The notes under the pieces were generated by a model, which made no database searches, had not been told where the DNA came from, and worked only from the letters and a program-made list of their open reading frames with translations. The position numbers and the translations under genes are program-made. DNA of 6,181 bases from the NCBI GenBank assembly GCA_964564305.1, contig CAZMAM010000048.1, forward strand, positions 1 through 6,181, in the 5' to 3' direction. This DNA is from RGIG1959 sp964564305. GTDB taxonomy: Bacteria; Bacillota; Clostridia; Oscillospirales; Acutalibacteraceae. How positions within the stretch are numbered: the first letter of the stretch is position 1; the number at the start of each line of letters is the position of its first letter. Of this stretch, positions 1 through 6,029 are shown piece by piece.

Positions 1-15
1 ACATTTGCCACCCCT
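1..15 (-). other. Probable translation start of the next leftward gene (edge-truncated)
   Basis: Downstream of the extended -10 promoter, AGGGG (15-11) is followed after six bases by ATG (4-2). Promoter, roughly 20-base leader, SD and ATG are all correctly ordered, so a minus-strand gene probably starts here. Only the start codon is inside the window, so nothing can be said about its product. Confidence 0.35.
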
Positions 16-32
16 GTTTTCGCGATGTCCCT

Positions 33-41
33 ATTATACCA
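33..41 (-). promoter_or_regulatory. Extended -10 promoter reading leftward out of the window
   Basis: The minus strand reads TGGTATAAT, a perfect -10 hexamer (38-33) with the TGn extension (41-39). No good -35 box is seen at 16-18 bp; extended -10 promoters can work without one. Transcription would start near 26 and run off the left edge. Confidence 0.5.
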
Positions 42-215
42 AACAAGTATTAACAAGATATTAAATTGACGAAATTTTTGCCTTTAGACAGGAATTTTTA
101 GAGGTCACCTTAATTATCTCTGTTAATAACACACTATGCTTGTTGTCTCTCCTTTGGTAAACCCTTTTTTAGATGAGAAAGATAATCCGTCAATCTTAAC
201 TGATCATTTTACCGT

Positions 216-250
216 GTATGCACAGTACGTAATTCGTATTGTGAGTATAC
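216..250. repeat. Imperfect inverted repeat downstream of licD
   Basis: On the minus strand, arms of 4+4+4 paired bases (GTAT, CACA, TACG against CGTA, TGTG, ATAC) are broken by one internal loop and one mismatch and enclose an AATTA loop. No T-run follows on either strand, so it is not a convincing intrinsic terminator. It may be an RNA hairpin or a protein-binding site. Confidence 0.35.
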
Positions 251-293
251 AAGGTTTCTCAATCAAAATCACATCAATACAATAATATCAAAA

Positions 294-1187
294 TCATTTG
301 CTTAATCCATGTCGTTGATAATACGTGTATGGACGATTTAAATCAATAAAAGCTTGATGTATATTGCTTCTTTGCTCTTCGGGAGGAAATTCCAAATAAT
401 TCCCGAATTGTCTGGTCAAAAATTCATCATACCCTGACGGGCATCGTATTGTAGTTATTTCAAAAGGAAGTTCTACATAGGATGAAAACCATTCTTTGTT
501 GAAAACTAAGTTTTTGCCATATCCCGGGATACATAACAACGCTGTGAATTTATTTTCTTCAGCATTAAACTTGTATTTGAAAATAGTTTTCAGCCATAAC
601 ATAAGGAAATAGTTATCAGGAAAAGGAAAACTAAGGCATTTCGACCCTATTACTAACATTTTTTTCAGCATGCCATGCATACTGGCAACAGCTCTTTTAG
701 AATATCTGCTGAGATATCCGAATATGTATATTTTTTTTTGAAGCAACCATTTGTCTACCTTACTATTCGGCATGCCGCAAAGAGGGAAAATATCTATAAA
801 TATGCCTTTAAAAGAATCTGGAAACGTTCTTTCATGATCTTCTATAAATGTGGTTTCGACATTTTGAATTTTCATGAACGGAACGGGGGAATGCAGAAGC
901 TTTCCCGGAGGAATCAATTCATACGGATACGGGAGTTCTTTAGGCGCAATTTCCATAAATTTTTGATAATCCTCATCGGGCATGGCAACATCTAAATCGT
1001 CATCCCATGGAATAAATCCACAGTGGCGAACTGCCCCTAAGCACGTTCCTCCAATGGCCCAATAGCGGAGATGGTGCTGTTCGCATATTTTGCGATAGAC
1101 CATAAAGATTTCAAGTATAGCTTTCTGAACAAACTTTAGAGAATTATTGTCTTCTATAATATCATTTGCAGGATGTGACACAGCCAT
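294..1187 (-). CDS. LicD-family phosphotransferase/nucleotidyltransferase
   Basis: This 297-residue protein has the classic LicD N-terminal signature: RYWAIGGTCLGAVRHCGFIP (41-60) followed by WDDDLDVAMP (61-70), giving the GG and the Asp cluster D62-D64/D66 of the nucleotidyltransferase fold. Next are GIFIDIFPLCG (128-138), where most LicD proteins have DIFPLDG, and a C-terminal SGYDEFLTRQFGNYLEFPPE (251-270). Characterised LicD proteins transfer phosphocholine to teichoic acid or LPS sugars; many homologues use other phospho-groups, so the donor here is unknown. ATG 1187 is nine bases after AAGGAG (1197-1202), so the start is secure. A dedicated promoter (1215-1243) lies just upstream. The part after the catalytic motif is AT-rich: 60-base lines counted by hand give 32-35% GC at 301, 421, 481 and 601, against 58% at 1021. 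It contains a run of nine A (minus strand, 731-739) at residues 150-153, a possible slippage site. Confidence 0.93.
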   Translation of the reverse strand: MAVSHPANDIIEDNNSLKFVQKAILEIFMVYRKICEQHHLRYWAIGGTCLGAVRHCGFIPWDDDLDVAMPDEDYQKFMEIAPKELPYPYELIPPGKLLHSPVPFMKIQNVETTFIEDHERTFPDSFKGIFIDIFPLCGMPNSKVDKWLLQKKIYIFGYLSRYSKRAVASMHGMLKKMLVIGSKCLSFPFPDNYFLMLWLKTIFKYKFNAEENKFTALLCIPGYGKNLVFNKEWFSSYVELPFEITTIRCPSGYDEFLTRQFGNYLEFPPEEQRSNIHQAFIDLNRPYTYYQRHGLSK

Positions 1188-1214
1188 TTAGGTGTTCTCC
1201 TTGAGTATAACTAA

Positions 1215-1243
1215 ATTATAACCATACAAATATAACCATACAA
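1215..1243 (-). promoter_or_regulatory. Sigma-A-type promoter for licD
   Basis: On the minus strand a perfect -10 box TATAAT (1220-1215) lies exactly 17 bp from TTGTAT (1243-1238), which matches four of six bases of the TTGACA -35 consensus. The predicted start of transcription near 1208 gives a leader of about 20 bases that still contains the licD SD AAGGAG. The spacing exists only because a 14-bp unit is tandemly duplicated here. Transcription start mapping would confirm it. Confidence 0.6.
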
Positions 1244-1244
1244 A
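1217..1244. repeat. Perfect tandem duplication of a 14-bp unit
   Basis: Two identical adjacent copies of TATAACCATACAAA (plus strand) occupy 1217-1230 and 1231-1244. On the minus strand each copy reads TTTGTATGGTTATA. The upstream copy provides the -35 hexamer and the downstream copy the first four bases of the -10 hexamer of the licD promoter. Confidence 0.95.
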
Positions 1245-1293
1245 AATGATCATCAATAAAATATTGTATTATTCCTGTGTGTACAAAAAGTGT

Positions 1294-2442
1294 TCAACTG
1301 TTTTGCTTGCTGCTGAAGTGTTCGATATTCGGTTTGCCTAATTTGGACAGTTCGGATTTTATCCGTCTCCAACCATTAACCATTTTTCCCGGCAAATATC
1401 TCACCGCGAGATATTTCAGCTTGGATTTTTCTCCCGGTATCTCGGAAAGATTTGTTTTTTCACCCGCAAATTTGTCCATGACGGCTAAATTGGGTATGCT
1501 TCTAAATCGCGGTGAGGCAAGGAAATCTATAAGGCATTGTTTGAGGCCGTTTGTCGGGGCAGTAAATTCTATTTCTCCCGCAGTTTCAAAAAATTTGGTA
1601 TTGTCAAATTTTCGATCAAACATCCGATCATAAATGACCTGATATTTGTTTCCCATAACATCATAAATAGGCTTGGAATCGTCCGCGTATTTAACCTTAA
1701 TGTTATATCCCATAACTGTGGAAAATGTATTTCGGTAAATTGCCAACACTTCATTCCAGCGTATCGCCTCCCCACAGGTAATATGAAACGCATGGCCGAG
1801 TGCTTTCCCGTTCCCGATCAACTTGGAAATTCCCAGCGCCACATCCGCGCCAAGCGTTAGGGTTGTTTCTCTCTCAGCGATCGGACGAGGAAAAACAATC
1901 GTTTTGCCATGCAGAGCACGATACAGCCAAAGTTCTTTTTCGTATACGCCCAATTGCAATCTTTGATTGCTGTAGGTGATATAGGGCCGAATAATCGTCC
2001 AATTCAATTTACCGGATTGCCGTAGCAGGTCTTCCTGTCGTGCCTTGGCAAGAGCGTATTCATCGGTTTTCAGATATTTCTCATCTTTAATCACATCTAA
2101 AAGGCGAGGGGAATCTTCCGTGATCGGTGTTTGAGATTCGGCGTAGACACGGCTGGAGCTCAAAAAGAGGTACTGCTCTGTCATACCGAGCATCAGATCG
2201 CGCCGTGTCCTGAATTCCTCTGTGCCGTAAACCATGAAATCCACGATCGCTTCAAAAGATTCTCGCATCAGGCCTTTTATAAACTCCGTATCGTGCGCAT
2301 TTCCCTGAACATACCGGACATTATCCCATTCCGAATTTCTCAGCGAGCGGCTGGTCACGGTCACTTCATCGCTGCGCTGCGCCAAGATGTTCACCAGATC
2401 GACGCCCATGGCTCCGGTTCCGCCAAGAACAAGTATTTTCAT
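1294..2442 (-). CDS. NAD-dependent epimerase/dehydratase (extended SDR)
   Basis: This 382-residue protein has a Rossmann start MKILVLGGTGAMG with the GxxGxxG motif (Gly7, Gly10, Gly13). LFLSSSRVYAE (92-102) carries the catalytic Ser region, YALAK (129-133) gives the Tyr129/Lys133 pair, and IIRPYITY (150-157) is the Arg-Pro segment typical of nucleotide-sugar epimerases, dehydratases and reductases. It should act in the cytosol on an activated sugar or similar ligand; the exact substrate is not readable. The core ends near residue 310. The remaining ~70 residues are Lys/Arg-rich with a possible amphipathic segment (GWRRIKSELSKLG, 357-369), which is longer than usual for the family. The ATG shares ATGA with the stop of the truncated SDR, and AGGAG (2452-2456) sits nine bases before it inside the SDR frame, so translation is probably coupled. 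A 106-bp gap and a separate promoter follow, making it the last gene of the four-gene run. Confidence 0.88.
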   Translation of the reverse strand: MKILVLGGTGAMGVDLVNILAQRSDEVTVTSRSLRNSEWDNVRYVQGNAHDTEFIKGLMRESFEAIVDFMVYGTEEFRTRRDLMLGMTEQYLFLSSSRVYAESQTPITEDSPRLLDVIKDEKYLKTDEYALAKARQEDLLRQSGKLNWTIIRPYITYSNQRLQLGVYEKELWLYRALHGKTIVFPRPIAERETTLTLGADVALGISKLIGNGKALGHAFHITCGEAIRWNEVLAIYRNTFSTVMGYNIKVKYADDSKPIYDVMGNKYQVIYDRMFDRKFDNTKFFETAGEIEFTAPTNGLKQCLIDFLASPRFRSIPNLAVMDKFAGEKTNLSEIPGEKSKLKYLAVRYLPGKMVNGWRRIKSELSKLGKPNIEHFSSKQNS

Positions 2443-2786
2443 GCCGGTTTTCTCCTCTCTGGCAGGGCGGCTGTTTTCACCTTCCCGGGAAATGATTTTA
2501 CATCTGTAACATAAATAACCATATGAGCCAGATTATCCTTCTCACCGATTTTCTCGGAACAGGACATGAGCTTCTCTTCCCTTGTTCCCGCAATAATAAC
2601 TTTTGCGCCGCTGCTCAGAAAGCTTGTGGCCATGGCAAGGCCGATCCCGCCGCTGCCGCCCGTAATGAGGGCAATTTTTCCTTTTAATAACTCATTTGTG
2701 TTGACAGGGGTGGAAATGGGAATCTTTTTTTCTTCTTTGGTGAGTAAAATTAAACTTCTGAGAAGCCTTTTTATTTTGGCGACCAC
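2439..2786 (-). pseudogene. Truncated short-chain dehydrogenase/reductase (N-terminal NAD(P)-binding part only)
   Basis: This 115-residue frame begins at GTG 2786, ten bases after AAGGGAG (2797-2803). Residues 35-105 match the start of a classical SDR: KGKIALITGGSGGIG (35-49), with the TGxxxGxG dinucleotide-binding motif at 42-49, then KVIIAGTREEKL (62-73) and VTDVKSFPGKV (93-103), the usual region after beta-4. The NNAG strand, the catalytic Ser, the YxxxK pair and the substrate loop are all absent; classical SDRs are about 250 residues. The protein ends in a short basic tail (LPERRKPA) whose stop overlaps the epimerase start. No frame nearby continues the domain, so a frameshift alone cannot explain it. 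An internal deletion that kept both ends of the gene is more likely. Residues 1-30 are a basic/hydrophobic leader not typical of minimal SDRs. It cannot be catalytic as written. It may still be translated and aid translation of the next gene. An assembly collapse is the main alternative. Confidence 0.7.
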
Positions 2787-2805
2787 AACAAGGATGCTCC
2801 CTTCA

Positions 2806-4245
2806 CTATGCTTTTCTCACACTTAAAATGTTTTTAACCGCTGCAAAGATTTTACGGTGAAAAATCACGCAGAGCACTACAGCGACCAACAACAATGCGT
2901 AGCGCAGAATGGCCAAAGGATAGGTTAGCATAAGCAGAAAACCGAGAATAAGAAATCCGCCCGCAATAAGAAAATATATCTTTAAATTAAAGGGCCTTGC
3001 ATTGTTGAGCTGTTCACGGCAAACCTTTCGCATAAACAACATGTGGAACAGCGCATAGACCATATAGCACACAAGGGTGGTATAACCTGCCGCATAATAT
3101 CCGAAGATTTTGATGAAGATAAAGTTGAGCACAATATTGAGCAAAGCTCCGGCACTGGTGGCGACAGCGACCATTTTCGTCTTTTCATAATAAAACTCAA
3201 ACACCGCGAAAAAGGTGTACGAAAAAGTGAAGAACACACTCATCGCCACAGGGGGAATCACCCAGATGGCATCATAATATTCCGCGGGTGCGAATATTTT
3301 CACCGCTTCCGGAGTCAAAGCGATGAGCATCAAATTGACGGCAGCGATAAGAAAAAAAGCGGGATAAGCGACTTTGCGGATATCCGTGATCTTCTTCTCA
3401 TGAATTTTTCGGTAAAGCCACGGCTCGATAGTCTGCATCAGCGCAGTATTAAAGATGGTCATGATCTGGGAAATGGAATAGGCGAGCCCGTAAATACCCG
3501 CCGCCGAATCACTCACCATCTTGCCAATCATAATGCGGTCGGAACTGTTGAGTATCGTCATGGAGAGATAATGCGGAATCAGAGGAATATTAAATTTCAG
3601 TGCGTGCTTCCAATAAAAGCTTGAGAAAAACTTTTTTCCCTTCACCGCCTGCCGGACAAATAGAACAACACCCACCACTGCTTCCAATATGGCAAGTCCG
3701 AATATTCTGGCGCTCACTTTATCGGTGGAGGATGTGACCAAAATAATTCCCAACACCGGTTTCGCGACAGACAGTACAATTGTCACCGCGACGACACTTT
3801 TGTATTGGAAGTCCACCCGCTTGCTCATCGACCAGAAACCAAAGATGTTGGTGTAGAGAATCATCACGAACATACAGACCATCTGGAAGGTCGTCAGCGA
3901 AAACAAGTTATTCCAAAACTCATGGAAAGCGAAATAAACCGCCGACCACAACAGTGTGAGCGTGAGGGAGAGGCCCTGCATGGAAGACGTGAATGCCGCT
4001 CTGTCCTCTTCAAATTTCACCACACCGCGCGCGTAAACTCCAGCACAAAGCTTGAGCGAAACAATGTCTGTTATAATGCCGAACCAAGAATTAAAAATAT
4101 TGAATTGCCCGTATTCCGTTGTAGTCAACAAACGAGTAAAAATCGGTGTAGTGAGCACCGAGATGCCCCGCTGCAAAAAACCGCATACCAAAAACCAGAA
4201 TGAGGCCTTGACTTGCATGGGAATTCTTAAGGATTTGAGTTTCAA
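2806..4245 (-). CDS. Wzx-type oligosaccharide flippase (polysaccharide biosynthesis / MOP superfamily)
   Basis: This is a very hydrophobic protein of about 480 residues with roughly 12-14 predicted membrane segments and basic connecting loops, the normal size for Wzx/RfbX flippases. Counting from the upstream GTG at 4257, family signatures are QVKASFWFL (15-23), TTPIFTRLLTTTEYGQFNIF (36-55) and NSSDRIMIGKM (237-247) followed by AAGIYGLAYSIS (252-263). These are characteristic of the Polysacc_synt family. It should translocate an undecaprenyl-linked oligosaccharide from the cytosolic to the outer face of the membrane. The longest reading frame begins at GTG 4257, but I place the start at TTG 4245 because GAGG lies six bases before it, whereas the GTG has only a weak, distant GGA. 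It follows the TPP enzyme by 18 bp (6 bp from the GTG) and precedes the SDR remnant by 19 bp, so cotranscription is likely. The transported glycan cannot be deduced. Confidence 0.93.
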   Translation of the reverse strand: MKLKSLRIPMQVKASFWFLVCGFLQRGISVLTTPIFTRLLTTTEYGQFNIFNSWFGIITDIVSLKLCAGVYARGVVKFEEDRAAFTSSMQGLSLTLTLLWSAVYFAFHEFWNNLFSLTTFQMVCMFVMILYTNIFGFWSMSKRVDFQYKSVVAVTIVLSVAKPVLGIILVTSSTDKVSARIFGLAILEAVVGVVLFVRQAVKGKKFFSSFYWKHALKFNIPLIPHYLSMTILNSSDRIMIGKMVSDSAAGIYGLAYSISQIMTIFNTALMQTIEPWLYRKIHEKKITDIRKVAYPAFFLIAAVNLMLIALTPEAVKIFAPAEYYDAIWVIPPVAMSVFFTFSYTFFAVFEFYYEKTKMVAVATSAGALLNIVLNFIFIKIFGYYAAGYTTLVCYMVYALFHMLFMRKVCREQLNNARPFNLKIYFLIAGGFLILGFLLMLTYPLAILRYALLLVAVVLCVIFHRKIFAAVKNILSVRKA

Positions 4246-4250
4246 TGTAT

Positions 4251-4256
4251 TCCTCA
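4251..4256 (-). promoter_or_regulatory. SD deciding the TTG start of the flippase
   Basis: TGAGGA overlaps the in-frame GTG at 4257-4255 and stands at ideal spacing (GAGG plus six bases) from the in-frame TTG at 4245-4243. The GTG itself is preceded only by GGA about 12 bases away. The SD therefore favours TTG as the start, shortening the protein by four residues. Confidence 0.5.
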
Positions 4257-4263
4257 CTATCTT

Positions 4264-6009
4264 TTATTTTCCAAGCATTTTTTTCACCGCTTGTGTACCC
4301 TTTTCACCGAGCACACTCCTCCCAAACTGCTTTAAAATGGCGCTCTTCGTAACCTCCAGATGTCGCATTTTCTCGAGTGCTTCATTTTCCGCGTCATCGC
4401 TTGTAAAAACTTCAAGGATTATTGGCTTATCTGTCAAACTCTTTTGTGTGAATTCAAAAAGTACTGAAAGATACTCTTGCTTATTCGACGCTGTAAGATA
4501 TTTAAATCCTAAATCCTCCGCAAGATTTCGCACCAAAGTCTTCGATTGCTTCCCAAAATGGCCCTTTGCCGCAACATATGGATACGTATCTTTTCCCATA
4601 CCGGCATTTTTTGCCACACTACCTGTGACAAATTCCGCACCAAGGCCGTTATTGATTAACATCAACCGAACGTTGTTCCTCACATGGTGATTGCCAAGCG
4701 CGTTCATATCATAAAAAAAAGATAAATCGCCCACCACACCGAAATACACTTTTTCCGGATGAATAAGAGATGCCCCGATTAAAGCGGAAGTATTCCCATC
4801 GATTCCAAAACCACCGGTATTGCAGTAACACAATACGCTTTCAGGAACCTTGAAATAATTCCAAGAGCGAAGCGAACTTAGTATTCCAAGGTGCAAAACA
4901 GAATGTTCCGGAAGTTTGGGTGCCGTTTGCTGCGCAACCCATAGATTGGAAAAAGGTAATTCCTGTATCTTTTCATACAAACGGTTATATTCGCCATTCC
5001 ATTTATCAAAATAAATGGAATATTTTTCAGTAGATTCGATTCCGGAAACATACTGTTCAAAGAAGGTACATTCCTCCATCTCAAATATATATTCGAGCGT
5101 CCTGAACGTGTCACGAAGTTTTCCATCGAGTGAAACGCGCCATGTATGCTGAGGTTTAAGATCCATATATGCGCCGGAAATTTCCCCAATATGGATCAAA
5201 AATTTGGGAGAGCAGCATTCCGGATGATAAAATGTCTGACAGGCAATGAGTGAAGCATCAATTCTGTATTTTCCTCTATAATTGCTTGTTTTATCGCATA
5301 AAACAGCAGCATCATATCTCTCACAAAAAGCATCAACCACTTTTTCCAACCGTTCACTCCAACACGGATGAGAACCTACATAGACCGCAACATTGCCTTT
5401 TTGCAGCCGAGGAAACACATCGCCCGGCATAATCCTTCTGATAACGCGCACGGATGGCAATTCTTTTACTGAGAAATCACTGCTGTATGTGGTCATCAAA
5501 TTGATGTGAACCGGTCCTCCTCCGTGATGGGTCAACTCCAGCAGCGCGTCGTTTGCCTTGTCCACGCATTCCCACTCGTCTTCCTGATCCTTAACAATGG
5601 GGAGATGAACACTCATTTTAACTGTATCCGGAATGGGTGAACGACGATCCGTCACCTGAGGGATATGGTGCCCGATATGACTGTTGGGATGAGATGAAGT
5701 TATGGCGAGTACAGGCAATTTGCGATAAAATGCCTCAGTAAGAGCGGGCGCATAATTCCTAGATGCCGTTGCACCCGTACAACTCAGAGCAATCGGTTCT
5801 CCGCTTTCCGCAGCCATTCCACAGGCCATATATGCCGCAGAACGTTCATCAACGCAGGAAAATAACTCAAAATACGGATCATGCTGTAAACTTGCGATGA
5901 CACCAATATTTGTGCCGCCAGGACTTGCGATAACCCTTTTAATTCCGTGTGCCTTAAGCAATGCAATAAGAATTTGGGTATTGGTCTCATCTGTATATTT
6001 CCCATTCAT
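4264..6009 (-). CDS. MenD-like thiamine-diphosphate-dependent enzyme
   Basis: This 581-residue protein has the length and three-part layout of MenD/acetolactate-synthase-type TPP enzymes: Pyr domain about 10-175, central domain about 195-345, PP domain about 360-545. The Pyr domain has SPGG (29-32), VDERSA with the likely cofactor-activating Glu55, and SCTGATASRNYAPA (76-89). The PP domain has GIDG (402-405), GDLSFFYDMNAL (427-438) and INNG (452-455). GDLS followed by NNG is the MenD form of the TPP/Mg motif; most relatives have GDG. From memory of E. coli MenD, the isochorismate/2-oxoglutarate contacts Ser32, Arg33, Arg107 and Arg413 correspond here to Gly32, Thr33, His107 and Thr398, while Gln118 is kept. 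True menaquinone synthesis is therefore doubtful, and no other men gene is nearby. I infer a cytosolic C-C ligase or decarboxylase feeding a glycan precursor. ATG 6009 is the first usable start, because an in-frame TAA lies 9 bases upstream. It is the first gene of the apparent operon. Confidence 0.85.
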   Translation of the reverse strand: MNGKYTDETNTQILIALLKAHGIKRVIASPGGTNIGVIASLQHDPYFELFSCVDERSAAYMACGMAAESGEPIALSCTGATASRNYAPALTEAFYRKLPVLAITSSHPNSHIGHHIPQVTDRRSPIPDTVKMSVHLPIVKDQEDEWECVDKANDALLELTHHGGGPVHINLMTTYSSDFSVKELPSVRVIRRIMPGDVFPRLQKGNVAVYVGSHPCWSERLEKVVDAFCERYDAAVLCDKTSNYRGKYRIDASLIACQTFYHPECCSPKFLIHIGEISGAYMDLKPQHTWRVSLDGKLRDTFRTLEYIFEMEECTFFEQYVSGIESTEKYSIYFDKWNGEYNRLYEKIQELPFSNLWVAQQTAPKLPEHSVLHLGILSSLRSWNYFKVPESVLCYCNTGGFGIDGNTSALIGASLIHPEKVYFGVVGDLSFFYDMNALGNHHVRNNVRLMLINNGLGAEFVTGSVAKNAGMGKDTYPYVAAKGHFGKQSKTLVRNLAEDLGFKYLTASNKQEYLSVLFEFTQKSLTDKPIILEVFTSDDAENEALEKMRHLEVTKSAILKQFGRSVLGEKGTQAVKKMLGK

Positions 6010-6029
6010 GGATAATTATCCAACCTCCC
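6009..6029 (-). promoter_or_regulatory. Distant SD and palindrome at the start of the TPP-enzyme gene
   Basis: A strong GGGAGG (6024-6029) precedes ATG 6009, but 14 bases separate them, well beyond the usual 5-10. The gap is almost entirely the perfect 14-bp palindrome TGGATAATTATCCA (6009-6022), which includes the first base of the start codon. In RNA it could form a 4-5 bp stem with an AATT loop that would bring the SD close to the start. As DNA it could be an operator half-site pair. Both roles are inference. Confidence 0.5.

Larger units (their letters stand above)
1294..6009 (-). other. Probable four-gene operon (TPP enzyme, flippase, SDR remnant, epimerase)
   Basis: All four frames run in the same direction with gaps of 18 bp (6 from the alternative GTG), 19 bp and a 4-bp overlap, and no promoter or terminator signal stands between them. 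The first real gap is the 106 bp before licD. No convincing intrinsic terminator is seen in that gap; only a weak AT-only CAATA/TATTG hairpin is present, so read-through into licD is possible. Confidence 0.7.

Noticed and set aside
136..285. Plus-strand 49-codon frame from ATG 136 to TAA 283-285, convergent with licD.
   Set aside because: No SD precedes the ATG, no clear promoter faces it, and the peptide has no recognisable motif or bias. It is probably chance.
1245..1293. Intrinsic terminator between the epimerase and licD (CAATA/TATTG hairpin on the minus strand).
   Set aside because: The stem is only five AT-rich pairs with no GC core and no proper T-tract.
3043..3624. Plus-strand open frame of 193 codons antisense to the flippase.
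   Set aside because: It is the complement of a strongly supported membrane-protein gene. Its His/Arg/Glu-rich translation is typical of antisense frames of hydrophobic genes, and no SD was noted.
4052..4690. Plus-strand open frame of 212 codons spanning the flippase/TPP-gene junction.
   Set aside because: It crosses two well-supported minus-strand genes and has no family signature.
4264..6009. Calling the TPP enzyme menD (menaquinone biosynthesis).
   Set aside because: The fold and cofactor motifs fit, but several expected substrate-binding Arg/Ser positions are changed and the neighbours are glycan genes, so no symbol is assigned.
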